Source: Prosopocoilus inquinatus (Eukaryota > Arthropoda > Insecta > Coleoptera > Lucanidae). From it: a DNA stretch of 64,000 bases. The stretch covers positions 28,680,001-28,744,000 of the forward strand of contig CM069870.1 in NCBI GenBank assembly GCA_036172665.1, read 5' to 3'. Under the pieces are notes generated by a model. That model searched no databases and was not told where the DNA came from. It saw only the letters and a list, made by a program, of their open reading frames with translations. This document shows, in pieces, positions 25,101 through 40,100 of this stretch; the first letter of the stretch is position 1; every line of letters starts with the position of its first letter. The position numbers were made by a program, and so were the translations under genes.

Positions 25101-28100
25101 TTAACACTATATATACTTCAGGATTTGAAAACGTGACTTCAGTAATCAGTTTTAAGCAAAGTGCGTCCTCAGTAAAATTTGTATTTGAAATTTTTATTCG
25201 TGCGAGTGACATTGAAATTTCAAATCGCCGCGTGTATTTTACTGTATCGAAAATGAATAACCGCCAGAAGTCAGTTTGTTTAAGACACATCGGTGAGGAT
25301 AACAAGGACACGTATGATAGTTTAAACAGCGACAGCAATAAGGTGGTATGTAATTAATTGATTTTTAATTAGTTAGTTAAATTATTCGTATATTTACAAA
25401 ATCTTCTTGCATTTTACCGTAGATGTAAGTAGGTACATATGATACTTTGCGGTTTAACTTCCTAAACATTATGATAAGATTAATTGCAGGTGTAAAATTA
25501 AAAAAAGAAATGTTTTAGTTGTCATCGATCTATCATCAGTATTATTATTATATATCTAAATAATTTTGCTACTAAAAGTCAAACTAAAATTATTTTATAA
25601 CGTATTTTCTGTCTGATCATATAATTTTCAAGATCTATGGTAAATACAATGACCGAAACTGAAATATTTTTCCTTAAATGGTGTTTTCTTTTTCATTAAG
25701 ATACATAAATCTGTAATGTAACTTTTATTTAAAAATCACCTCATATTAACAGCTATTGTTTTTTGAATAGCTAAAACATACGTTTTCTAAGCCACTGCAT
25801 ATAAGACGGTACATTTTGAAAGCTCATTAAAATTTAAGAACCAAGAAATTATCGCTTAAATAATTTCTATAGTAGTTTCATACAACAAATTTTATTAAAA
25901 CAAATATTTCATGTATGAAGGATTTTGTTGACCGAAATTAGTAAACAGGCCTAGGCGCATCTTAGGCGGATGGTTTCGTTAACTAATATGCTGAAGCGAT
26001 CATAATCGGAAAGAGTTCGAATTTTTAATGCGTCGTACTTTAAAGAATTATAATGTTTACATAATTATTAATTTGGAAGAAACTATAAAGGCAATTATGT
26101 TACACATATAATTTACATCAAACGGTTGCTTCTGCTGCAATGAGCGCGAGGGTGAGAGTGCCTCGGGCATAAAAGCCGTTCAGCGGCAACGTTGAAATCT
26201 ACGCCGCCGCTTTGTTTATCTTTATACTGGTTTTTTATCAGATATCCTAGGAATATCCGACCCTTATTAATAAGACTTGTTTATAACGACTAATGAGGAA
26301 TCATTGAGCGCTTTTATATAATCGGTTTTGAGTTAAAAATAGTTTATTAGTCCTTCGTTCAGGTTAATTTTAATCACAATTGCAAATTTATTATTGCTTA
26401 TCATTGTGTCAATTTATTAAGGTGCGTTTAGATTTGAGCACGCACGCACTGATCCTCCGCGAACGCTCAAGTGTAAACGGCTATGCGCGCACGCTCACGT
26501 TGTGATTTCCTGTGCGCGAACAGCCGCGAGCTCGAATAGCCGTAAATATAATTCCCTTTGGTGCATTTAGACGAGCACGCATGCACTGATCCACCGCGAA
26601 TGCTCAAGTGTAAACGGCTATGCGCGCACGCACATCATGCGCGAATGGCTGGCAGAGCGAGCCGCTTGGTGTCGGTCTCGGGTATGTGCTCAAAGGAATT
26701 AATTGCTTCACGCATGAATGCGTAGTTTGAACGAGAAAAAAGTCGCATATTGAAAGCCAAGCGACACAGTCCTCGCAGAAAAGGTTTCTGAATTTTCAGT
26801 TAGCCATGGAATGGACCAATAAAACAGCTTCGTTGCTTTGCAAGATTATGAAAAACTGCCTATTTTATGGAATGTGAAGCACGCAAAATATTATTTTTAA
26901 AAAATGACCTACCAGGAGCTTGTGAACAAATTAAATATTGAAAATTTTGACAGTGCGGAAGCACAAAAAAAGATAAAATGTTTCTTGGGGCGATTTTAGT
27001 CATTGTAGTAAAATTTTTGAATTACTTATGACAACTCTCTGACACTAAATAATAAGTAGAGTAATTTATTTTGTCTCTTATAAAAATTAGGCGTTTGCCA
27101 CGAAAGTCGATGTCTCGTTCGAATTTCTTTTTTTTTTATTAAAATATGAATCACAATTATACAGCCGCTACTATTTTGTCATCCGTTGTGTGCGCGAACA
27201 ACTGGATCAGCCCATGCGCCAGAAAATAAATGCTGGTGAGCGCGAACGAATGCCGTGCGCGTATGCTCAGCTCGTTCGTGCTCAAATCTAAACGCACCTT
27301 TACACTATACAGCATATTTTTCTCCATACAATTTAATTTGAGTCCGAATTGAGTTTTTATTAGTTTTTGTATATGAAGATATAAAAGCTTTTATTTCTTT
27401 TTAAACGAGAATGAAAATAAAATATTGAAACTACTTTAAGACTAGTGGTTCAATTTGTTTCCTCTAAGGAGCCCCCAAAATGTTTAAAAAAAATGAAATG
27501 GGCACACCACGTATAAAAAAATTATCATAATAAAGTAGTAGTATAAAGTGTCACGTTCTTGAATTTAAAATTAATCAAGTTAAACCAAATTAATGCAACC
27601 AAGAAATTTTTTATACAGACTGAGTCATAAGTATAGATTTATGATTTTTCTTTTACAATTTAATTTAATTCGAATTTTCACGATCACGACCTGCTGCTGA
27701 TTACAACTTGTAACCAAATTTCCAGTGATTCTAACATTTGTATTTTTAATTAAATGTCAAAACTGTATCAACATTTCAATATGCAAATCACATTTAGCGA
27801 AGTTGAAGGGATTGGAGTGTTTACAGCTTGACAATGACAGTCGTCATGTGAAAGCGTCCTTGACAAATGTCATTTGATTAATTAAAGCGCCGGATATTCC
27901 TAATTAATTTATGTACAGTCGTTTCTAAGATGCAACACGATTTAGTTTAATCTAATGGATAGATAAGCTGTAACAATCTTGTCGTTCTTTAAGTTATGTC
28001 AAACGTCTGTCAGATAGATAAGTCAACACAACACATCCGGTTGCAGTGTTTAGAGAAAAAAAATGTAGTAAAATAGGAACCAGATGCAAATATTCCTATA

Positions 28101-31100
28101 GTTGTGTATTGCGTCACAGTTGGTAATAATTCTTTTATCTGGTTTCGACAAACGTACAGTGGCGAACAATAAAATCCGGCCATGTTATTTCCACAACGTA
28201 AGCTTTTAACTTAATAAATTTAATATTTTTGAAGGTAAGCAAATTTAATAAAAAATTTTTTGTTTTGTTTATTTTGTATTTTGAGAAAATGATTGGTTTA
28301 AATTTTGCTCAAGAAGTAAGAAAAGCCGAAAACCGGCTCGTTTTCTGCTCCCTTGTTACTCCTCCAGTTGCTTAACCTTCATGCTTTATATAATTCTAAA
28401 TAAGGTCCACAGATTAACCTTTTAGAAAAGAAGACTGGATGCACCAGAAGTTGCCTTAATTTTTAACATATTGGAAACATACTAAAATGAATAAAATACA
28501 AAGTGTTTAAGAATGAGTGTCTGAGTAGGAAACAACGATTTTTATTTTGTTTAATTGACACTGTCATTTGACATTTCAAATTCAACATAAAACGCTGGAA
28601 ATTTCTAATTAATTTATTTAAAATGATTCTGAAATTTAGTTTAATGCACCATTGCTGTCTAAATTGTTATTCACATAACTTACTGTCTTGTAATAGTCAT
28701 AGTTGTTCAAGTTGTTGATATTATATCAAATGTCAGTCAGGCAAACCATAACAAAAAAAAAACACATCAAGTTGCAGTCTTGCAAAATACCGAAGAAAAG
28801 TAGTACTCTTAATTGTGTTGCTAACTCAAATGGTCATTCTTGTCATTAGTATAGTATTATCAACTGGTAATTTTACTGTATGCATCACAATTAACAATAT
28901 TGCTTTTAGGTACCTGGTTTGGACAAAAATACAGTACTATAGCCTGTCGCTACTTATGGCTCGCTTTCTCAACTTCAAATTTTGACATTTATTATTATTT
29001 GCATCACATGTGACTCATGGATTTTAAGTTTCGCTCTTTTGTTTGTGAATTTTCTTATTAGAAGGCTTTGCAACCCGGCGACTTGAGGCACTAGTTACGC
29101 CACCTTATTGTCTTTACTTTATTAATTTTCAAATCAAATGCAACTATACTTGAAACTTTATGTTCGACTAAACTGATAAATTGTACAGCACGTCTGTTGA
29201 AAATTCGAGACGATTTTTTCAATTTTTTTTTATCTGTGGTGCTTGCCCCTAAGTCATAGACTTGTTAGGACTTCAGGAGCGGAAGTGTATTTTTTTGTGT
29301 ATAAAATGTTCCAAGGCTTTGTTACTTCCAAACCTCGTCGCCGTTGAAGGGGAAGCAGTATCGAATTGTATCCCCATTACTGAAGGGTACCTGAAATTAG
29401 TAAACCACCTCAAAGAAATACCTCGAGCGGGGTTCGAACCCACGGTCTTCTTACCACTGCTCCATTCAGGCGTATAATTAAAATTTAATATTAATTGTTG
29501 GCGTAATATAACTTAAAATGTTCGTGTTTAACATTAAATACAGAATGTTTCAACCTTCTTGCTATAAAGATGAATTTTACACTTTAAATTTATAGTTTAC
29601 ACTCTTTTAAAACAACAGCAAACTAAACGGATGTACTTGCATTAATGCACTTGCACTACGGTTAAACTTCCTACTTGTATGGAAATTTTAAAACTTGTTT
29701 CATCCTAATTGAGCGTGATTTAATGCATGCGAAAATTAAAGTGCATAATTCAAGAACTATTTTGAAACAACGCCCTCGGATTGAATATCGTATCTAATTT
29801 GCTCGCGAATGCCGCCGGTGAAATGCGGTCGTAATTTGAAGTTTTGCTCTAAGTAGTTGAAAATTACCGTCAAATTCTTTTATAACTGACAGCAGTTTCA
29901 TAAGTAAGGAAGAAATTCGACGCATTCGCGGAGAGCTCCTTAAAAAAGGGAAGTTATTATACTCCCATTTAGTTTTACGCGAACACATGGGGTAAGCAAT
30001 TTCGGATTGGCGTTAAGGCTATTATGGCACACAAAAACTTTTATTAACAGGGTTTTTCGTACAATAATACCAAAAAATTCAAGGGATTGAGTGAGATAGA
30101 ATACTACAATTAAATTTTACCGCGACAAAACTCTGTTCATACAAATAGAACAAAATTTAGACTTACATACCGCGTGTTGCATGAAACCTGGAAAATAGCA
30201 GTGATAGAAATAAAATGAAACGAAATGTTCGTTTGATCACTATGATACCACTGCTTTGCTCTATAATTTAGAAGTAAAAGGAGTTATACGGTATACCTGT
30301 CAAGTGACTGTCGACGTACGTTTCGGTCTTACTGGACCCCATCGGGACAGTGTTGACAACTTGTGCTTCATTGTCCAAGTTGTTAACATCTTACACATCT
30401 TATATACGGCCCTAATGAGGGTCTAATAAGAAAAAAACGTACGTCAACATTTACATTCCTTGCGAAGTATGCCGTTAATAACTCCCTTTATTACTAAATA
30501 TTTTCCTGGAGTTAACCTTTTTACCTTGAATCTATCTATATTAAAGCTAGACACAAATTTCTTATAAAATTCTAAGAATTTAAATCAAAGCACTCAGAAT
30601 ATACCCATACGTTTTCAAGTCAAAATAAAGCATTCGGCACAAATTTTTTAAAAGAAAGAATTAAACTTTATGACGCCATTCATACATACACATGTACTTA
30701 TATATTCATAAGCTTTTAAATCTCTCATCGAAGATGTCTTATTTGCTTTGCCATTACGTATTGCATACGCATATTGTATACATTATAATATTTCAACTAA
30801 ACAATATCAGCAAGAAACAGATGTAAATCATGACATAACATAAACAAAACCGAAAAACTCGGCTTTCATGTTGAAGCCGATACACGCAATTATTGCCATA
30901 TTTTGACGAAGTCGGAGTGTGTCCAGAACACTTTATTATACAAAAATGTTTTTTTTTTATTAGTTCTTAGAGCGAAAACATATGGTATAACATTAAATAA
31001 AGAGTTTTTTTGTGATATAAAATGTAAATTTAATAGTTGTGCAAATATTTGAACTGGTAACTGGTAACGACAAAACATTGAGATTCACTCAGAGTGTAAT

Positions 31101-34100
31101 GGAAAAGTTTCTTGAAGGACCAAAAATTATTATTTCGAAGACCTGTCAGTAAGAAAGATATTTGACCACGCAGTATGTACTTCGGAAAAAAAAAACACCC
31201 TTGAAGCTAAACGATATGTATATTAGAGCAATGGTTTCCAAACTACGTGTACAGGGTGTTGAAAAATTCTTTTGCCAAATTTTTAGGCCAAAATAAGACT
31301 TCTTTTTGTTACATAACATACGGTCACAAATTAATAATTACCTTTTGAAACTGTAGAAATGACTTAATGTTGCAGAATCTTGAAGGAATTATTAACGTAC
31401 CAAAACGAGGTAATTAAATGAATAAAATTTTTATTGTCCAGGGATTTGTTTACAGACAATTTTTTGATGTTTTTTGAAGATCTTAAAATCTAAAAACAGG
31501 TATTCGCATTGAATTTTCCGTCAAATATTAATCTAGAATGTGCTTGTTCAATTCTTTGTTTATTTTGAGCGAACAGAACTGAACCATGAAAATAAACGTG
31601 TCACAATTACAAAAGATATGGATGAAGAAAAAGTAAATCGTATTTACGTATGAGATTTTGATACCATTATGTGTAAAATGTGTTAGGTGTACACAAATAC
31701 ATAAAAATACGGAAACACAATACAGCAAATAATTTCATTTGGAAATTTACCGCAAAAACCGCGATTACGTTGACTTTTAATTAAGGAAAGCAGGATATTG
31801 TTTAACGCAGATGCATTTTGTTATCAAGTGCGTTGGTGAAATTTGGAAATTACAAAATTTTTCTCATAATGATACTTCACGTCTGCGGAAAACTTCAACG
31901 TTGTTAATGTGGTTACACTCACGTAACATAATTGACGTAAATACTTAATGATATTACGATTAGGTATTACTTTTTTTCTTAATCATTTATCATACTTTTC
32001 AATGTAATGCAATCAAAGTTGGGATTTTTTTCTTTTAAAGTCCAATCGGTTGTGCATTTTTACGCGTACGTGTAGGCGTGCACATGCACGTAAATCATTG
32101 GGAAACGTTTTTCTCATATGCTATAAATTATCCAGAATTACACGATACTTATTCCCAAATCGATGCCCATTAATATTGCGGTATTTGGTTTGGTTTAGTA
32201 ATTGAAAAAAAAACTCTTCAATTTCGTTAACAAAACTACTTCACGGGAGAATTTAAAATAAATGCAATTACATTAATTATACAAATTTAATTTTTTTCAA
32301 TTACCAAATTAAAAGAAAATAATAACGCCGCTAAACTGCTTATTGTAAATATTTAAATTGATTTAATAATATCTTCAACATGCGAATTAATATTTTAATT
32401 AAAACATTTATGTACAATATTCGTTTTTTCCACTTCAGTTCTTTATTAATTGCTGTCTGTTTTCAAGTTTCTTTTTTTATTTCTTACTATCGTATCCCTT
32501 CATAAAATCTTTGTTTTACATTCTTTAGTTATTCTTTGTTATTCACTTGCATGAAAACAAACAAATATTGAAAGAAATAAAGTTTGACTCTAATGCGATA
32601 TTATACCAATATCTAGTTTAAAAAACCCTTTATTCCTGCTAAATTATTGGATTTTTTTTTAATTTCGTGTTATTATAAAACGATTGCAATAAATTTAAAC
32701 GGCAACATTTACTAAATTGGAAATCTAATGAAAACCGTGATATAGTTAATCAACTAATAGTTTTACTGATTTTTTGGATATGTTTTTTTAATAAATGGTA
32801 TAAGGTTGCAAAGTTTTTATGATTGAGTAGGTAATACCAGTAATTTGTTATTAAATGCAGAATTGGTTTACTGGAGTTTAAATAATATACGTACATATCT
32901 GTTCTACGATGAAATGTGATAGTCAATGGCGATAAAATATTTCCCTGCAAGAGCAAACCTTAACAAAGTCATTACTTCTAAAAATATTCAGCTGCATGAA
33001 TAACATAACAGATGTTTAAATATTGCAGAACTATGAGCAGAATACTAAATAAATTTTGAATCCAATTTCTAGGTACTAAATTAAACTAATAAAGCGTGTT
33101 TGTAAAATCGATTTAAGTATTTCAGAAGATTAATCTCTCACATAAATCTTGTGTGAGTTAAAAGTGTACCTTGCTTTTATGGCCAAATCGGCACATCACA
33201 TAAATAAAAATTTTATTACTACATAAACTCACATCACAATGAACGCCTCCTAATCCAATTGATTAAATCCATGAATTTAATACGTCCGAGACTGTTTACT
33301 AAATATTCAGAAATAACATTTATTGGCGAAGCAGTCACAAGATGAAATTGGTCTTAGATTTCCCAAAGGAACTTAAGATCTCACTACCTACTTATCAGGT
33401 GCATGAATGAGTCTTTAACGAAAAATTTATAAAGCATATTGTTGGACTATGAAAAATTAAATACAATATCAAATAAACGAAATTGTAGAATTTCTTAACC
33501 GTGAGGCAGGCAGGTGCAGTTTCTTGCAGAAATGTACAGGTAGAAGAACACCTAAGCTATTTTCTATTGTTCTTTTTGGAAATACAATAATTTTGTAATT
33601 TACTGGAAACTTTTCTTGGAGACATTAAATTTTTAAAGAAGTCAAGCGTACTTTACTAATATTTTAATGTACAGAAGTTTATTTGACAACTTTAACATCA
33701 GGTGTGAACATCTAATTTTATTTTTCTGAGAGATAATAGCTTATATTCTTTGCATCACTACATGGTCGTATAAAACTACGTTTTCGTACATGTCAGTCTG
33801 TATTCTGATTCTTGAACTGTTGCTGCCTGATGGCATCGCAGGATCTACGCAAAGAACTTTGCGGTCGTATCGATTTTGAAACAGTAGACCTTTCTTGGGA
33901 TCTACTATCACCTAAAACAAACGGCCAATTAAAATCTGTTTAGGGTAATCACACTTTTAGATAATTAATTCGCATATTTACAATTTGAGAATGAGATGTT
34001 ATAGAGTTTGCGCAAAGGGACCGTTACGTTATAAATGCATCGTTATAAATTAGAAAGGGTAGTTAACATTTTAAAAAGAAGAGGAAAAGCAAAAAAATTG

Positions 34101-37100
34101 GAAAATGTACGCTTAAATTTAGATAATATTTGAGTAGGGTGCTTCTCCTGTTCGTTTTCAAGCAGTAAATGCATTTTTAATTTCATAACGTTTGCATTTA
34201 TAACGTAACGATGTGTTTGTGCAAACTCTATGTTAAATGTTACAAAATTCAAAACGCAATTTGCTTAAGGGAACTCAAAAAATAAATGTATCTTCTTGCG
34301 TGGAAAGATACTATAATATGGAGTATATCAACTATGTTATGATAAACATTTTAATTAATTAATTATTTATTGTTTATTTTATTCTCTAATTTCAAAGAAA
34401 ACTTTTATCTCGTTTATGATTAAAAGAACTCTAGTAATAATCATAAAGGATTATTACCATAGAGGCATGAGGATGAAACAGCTCATGTTAAGAATACTTT
34501 GAATCTTGATGTGTATGAAAGATAATAAATAACTTTATTTTTGACAGCTTAAAAGTCGTAAATTTCTTTTATTTTTATTAATAGTTAATTCTGAAGAAAC
34601 TGTGGAGAAACATAAAAATAGTAATAATTACAATCTTTATTTCAATGCAGTTTTGTAACAGTTAATTCCAAACGGCCTGAAATCATCAAATACAAACAAA
34701 AAAATTACAAACAAAAATTAAAATTGAAACTAAAACAAAATGAAACAATAACGAGAGAAAAAATATAATAATAAATTAGAGAAATGACAATAATATTTAC
34801 AGAGAATAAGCATTAATAAAAAAGTTTTTTTTTTTTAAATATCTGTTTCCTAGATATTTAAATTATCGAATTATTTCCAACATGTGTAGTGTTCTAAATC
34901 TTTTAAAAATACAAATAACCTTTTTTTAAACTGTTGATGATTTTTTAATGTTTTCAGGTGTCCTGGTAGGCTATTGTAGAGTTTCATGCACATATACATA
35001 TAAAGCATCGCGTTCTAAGTTAACAAGTACCGATGTACTGGTATGGTAACTGAGAGTTTTAATAAAGAAGCTCTCAGAAGCAAATTTTTTGCAAAGAGAG
35101 TTAATGTGGCGCTGGCACTGTGGTTGAACTAAAGTACAGGTAGTTTTTGCTGTATTAAGAAACAGTCCGTAGCAGTTGTATCAGTTTTCCGCTCTGTCCA
35201 GTATTTCGGAATCACGTTATAATATCTCCATGAAATTCTTTCCGATAACTGTTATGCTTGCATCGCTTGCGTAATTAAGAACATTACATCCATCCGTTTT
35301 TAATGCAGTTTATAAATCGTTTAAATACTGGACAAATAGGAGTGATCTTAAAATACTCTCTTGTAGTACACCAAGAGTAACATTTCGTAAAAAAGATTCT
35401 TGAACTCCATCGTAATTACGAATAATTACCTTTTGAACTATATTAAACAGGTAAGATTTCAACCATTGCATGTCAAATTTTTCCATTTTTTTTCTTTTAT
35501 TCTTGTTAATAGTCAATCCTGAAGAAACTGTCAAGTATTAGAGAAACATAAGAAAGTTATTAGGAAATTGTTATATGGGTGTCCACTTTGATTACTCTTC
35601 TTAGGAATTTTTATTAATTGTAAATTCCTGCATTACTGTCGAGTAAATCAGCATTAGGCTTAATTCTCACATGGCAGCGCGTCACATCGAGTTATTTTGA
35701 TTCCTATGATTTTATATGTAATTTTTTGACATAAAATGCTTCCGAATGAAAATTGCTTCGTTTTAAACCGTGACAACTTTTCGAGGCAGCAAAATGACGG
35801 GACGCGACGCGCTTCCGTGTGAGAATTGACCCTTAAGCGACATAATACGTTATATCTTTGTATTATGTATTAGTGTTTACCTCTTTCAAATATTTGGAAC
35901 TTTAAATTTTTAACGTAAATTAAATGGCTGACATTTTTGAATATTAAACTTTTAATAAAGTTTTGTAATAAAAATAGGAACATCAAATAAAATTTGCGTG
36001 GAGAAACTGTTATTTATTATAAATTAGCAGATACTGAACTAATTACTTAATTCGCCGATTACGTAATTTACGGCCAAACAAGGTTCATAGAAGTTTTTAC
36101 AAAGTATTTAACATTCCAGCACCTTTCAACTCGTAGCAGTTTGACAATTTTAAATGTGTCTGCTGATGATTATTGGGGCTTATGTTCATAACTTCGTTTC
36201 CTAGTATAGTAGTAGTCTTTGCTAGATATACCTGCATAATCTTATTATTATGAGGGGGACAACAATTAGTCTGGAACCAGAATCAAATTTCCTCATCATC
36301 GTCATCCGGTAAAGGAGTCAACTCTGTTCTAATAAATTCAAAAGTTTCTGCCCATTTAAGTTTGTGCCAATAAATTGAGGCCCAATGACGAACCAATCCT
36401 GCCCAGATATTTAATTTTTAATTTTCTTTTGCTTACTCACATTCTTGAAGTTTCGATATTTCGTCCATTACGTAAGGTGAATGCGAACTCATCCTAAAAA
36501 TAGATATTTTTAAATTCAAATAAAATTGGGACTTCTTTCGGCAACTTCAGGCAGTAAGTAACTCTTGATGATTTTGGTATAATTACGTTGAGTACTTCGA
36601 TTCTGCCCAAATTTTATGTACTGCGGATTTTGACAAATCGGCACAAATAGCAAATGTTCAAACACTTAAGTGAGGATTATTTAAAATTCTTTTTCATTTT
36701 CAATTCTCCTTTACTGTCTTTTTGCAGTTATACGTCGCATAGTACCAACCAATATAACTCACAAACAAAATTTTTCTGTAATGATTATTTTTCAAGTTAC
36801 AAGAGTATGAATTTGCGTTTACCACAAATTGTTGAAATTATTTTTTAGGGTAAATTTTGGAAAAATAATGAATATTTTCGAGCTTAAAAAAATATTTAGC
36901 AACTGTGAAAGTACTTGCAATACGTTTAATATTTTATAGAAACTAATAATATTTATAAAATGTTTGAGACAGCCTAGTCTACAAAGAAGAAATAAACTGA
37001 AAATGAATTGTAATTATGGAATTTTATTAGTTTTTTTATGAGAAATAACCTGTTGAACATTTTTGAGTAATTTATGGTATTTCAATTTACATCTTCAAAA

Positions 37101-40100
37101 TTCTCGTGCAGAAGAAAAAAATCCTTCAGCTCGTAATCACAATGTCACTTAACGACATGGTCGTCAGCTTTTTTTAATTCGATTTCTCCCACATTCGGAA
37201 AGTGAAGCCGCACGACGGACGTGAGAAAAGCAACTGACCCGTACTTTCCTTAACACGATTCTTGTTCCATCTTCCTGTTTTCACATGTAATTTAATTTGG
37301 CCGTGTTGATCTAGCTGAAAATTTTGTATTCACCGCGGACTGAAGCGATCGCTCGCCGTTATGTACACATCATCAAGGAATTCGTTAATAAAAATAAACA
37401 CTGCACTTACAAAAATGACGGCAAGATTAAAATTAATTAAACTCGTTGCGCGACGTGAGAAAGATTAAAGGGAAAATACTGTCAAATTTGAATTATAAAT
37501 TGAAAACTCGGCGAGTTAATTTACCACAGATTTGAGTTAAGAAATTTTAGGAGTGTCAGTTTTAAATTATGTTTGATTAAAATGAGTTCGCTTTTAATAT
37601 TCTTATACTATAGTTAAGAAGTTAGAAATTTAAACCAGGGTTTTCATGTAATCAAAAATAATTATTTTAGAATGTTATTTTATACTGACTACAATATCGT
37701 TTCACTTTTTAAGGAAACACTCAAGTATACATTATTGAACTATTTTCCGTTCACGTTAATATCCTATCAAGGATACTAACCGGCAGTTAAATTTATCAAG
37801 ATGTGGTAAAATCGGGCCTAAGTAACGAGCTGAAACTGAACTTATTTTTTTATTTACTATCTGTTCTGTTTAATGTACTTAGTTATTTTTAATTTGTTAT
37901 TAAAATACACTTTGATTAATAACGACGACATCTTTTAGCAAGTTCCTTGTAAATTAACCTGCCTTGTAAGTGCAAAAAAAGTCTGCCTGTTGTTCAGCAT
38001 TACGTACAGTCGACAGTTTCCTGTAATTTTTCTTTTTTCGAAATAGTACTGTTTAATTAAATACGGTTTCACAGGTGACGCTTAAAAATTTTGAAAACTG
38101 TCGTCGGATTTGACAAGCTCGAAAGTTTGTCAAATCTATGAAATCGTATATTTTTAAATTTAAAATTAAAAATTAATTAAACAGTACAATTTTGGAGAAA
38201 GAAAAACTACATGAAAATGTAATTATCTACTATTTTTGTGGTGCTTTTTCGACCGTTCGAACGAATGTTAAAATGATTGCAATTACGTTGTCGTTTAATT
38301 TAATGTTCATTTTAAGTTTAAAAACGAATTAAAAGATCCTAGCTTTTTTTTTTAATAAATAAAGTATAGCTTACACGTTCTTTGAAAAAGCATTGTGTAC
38401 GTCAAGGATTTCAAACGGGGCTAATAGACACTAGATAGGGGTCGATGAACCTATAGGGGTTAGCTGGGGAGCGATGAACATCTAGGTGTCTTCTCTCTAG
38501 GAGTCTAGTAAACTATTAGTGATAATGTAAATCGAAATAAATTTGTTTCGAGTAAAAGAAGAAAAAAACAAATTGATAATTAAAAATTAAAAAAAAACAA
38601 ATAAACATAAGGATAATTCTTTTGTCTTTTTTGGTAAAATAAACAATGTCAAGAAAATCAAACGAAATACAGTAGAATTACACTTTTGTTTCTTAATTTT
38701 TAATTATCAATTCATCGTCTTTTGTTTTTTTTCTTTTGAAACAAAGGAATTACACTTTCGTTTGATTTTATTTGACGATTTTTAATTTTTAATTATTGAT
38801 GAATTGATAAAACTTGAAACTTGGGTTAACAATGAAAATCCGATCGTAAATAACTCAAAAAAACAAAAAAGCAAAAGATGATCAGTTGATAGTTAAAAAT
38901 TTAAAACAAATCAAATTAAATTGACTAAAAAAGGAAAGAAAACCAAAGCCTATCAACTGATTATGTTAAAAATTGCAAATGCGGAAAGAAAAAGAAAACA
39001 AAATGAAATAAAAGATGGTGATAAAATTAGGACGAAAATAAAAATAACATCGAAGCAAATCGAATGAATTAAAAGATGGCAATCAATCTACGAGATGAAA
39101 ATGTAAAATGAATTAAACTCAAATCGAGTGAAAGCAAGAAAAAAAACACAAAAGGTAATCAACCAATAATTAAAAAACTATAATTAGATCAAAGAAAAAA
39201 CAAAAACAAAAGATGGTAAAAATTGATGAATTTCGTCATGCCCCGAAAATTACTCTGGATTTATAAAACAAACCCACAAATTGATAATTAAAAAATAAAA
39301 TTGAAGCAAATCGAATTAAAGATGGCAATCAATCGATGAGATGAAAATGTAAAATGAATTAAACTCAAATCGAGTGAAAGCAAAGAAAAACAAAAAAAAA
39401 GCTAAACACCAATAATTAAAAAAAATATCAAACAAAAGGAAAGAACAAAAACAAAATATGGCATCCAGAACAGGCTATGTTAGGGTGACATTTTGTTGGT
39501 ATCACTAAAAATATGTTATAGAAAAATTTTGTGCAAATCGTTTTTGATTGCAGTGAGAACCTCGAGCAGCCTCTGGACAGCTGTTTCAGCCCTGCTTGGG
39601 GCTTCTTCAGCAGAAACGTAGCTCGACATTCCCACTGCAGACCAAAAACGACTTGCCCAATTTATTCGCAATTGCGATGTAAGAATGATGAACATATAAA
39701 ATAGCGACATCTTACTATCGCTTTTTGACCTAACATTGCAGTAGGATAGACAAATTGAAGCGGGATTTGCTCCTAATGAGTCCCCCATGCAAGGCGGCCA
39801 TGCTTGCTGTCAAAGCATAATGAAAGATTTTAGAAAAATTTTGTGTAAATCGTTTTTGATTGCAGTGAGAACCTCGAGCAGCCTCTGGACAGCTGTTTCA
39901 GCCCTGCTTGGGGCTTCTTCAGCAGAAACGTAGCTCGACATTCCCACTGCAGACCAAAAACGACTTGCCCAATTTATTCGCAATTGCGATGTAAGAATGA
40001 TGAACATATAAAATAGCGACATCTTACTATCGCTTTTTGACCTAACATTGCAGTAGGATAGACAAATTGAAGCGGGATTTGCTCCTAATGAGTCCCCCAT

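Noticed and set aside
34563..35556. CTGAAGAAACTGT...GAGAAACATAA at 34590 and 35520 as hammerhead ribozymes
   Set aside because: Resembles the 9-kb family core, but stem II and stem I do not pair; at most a very decayed relative flanking the LINE fragment.
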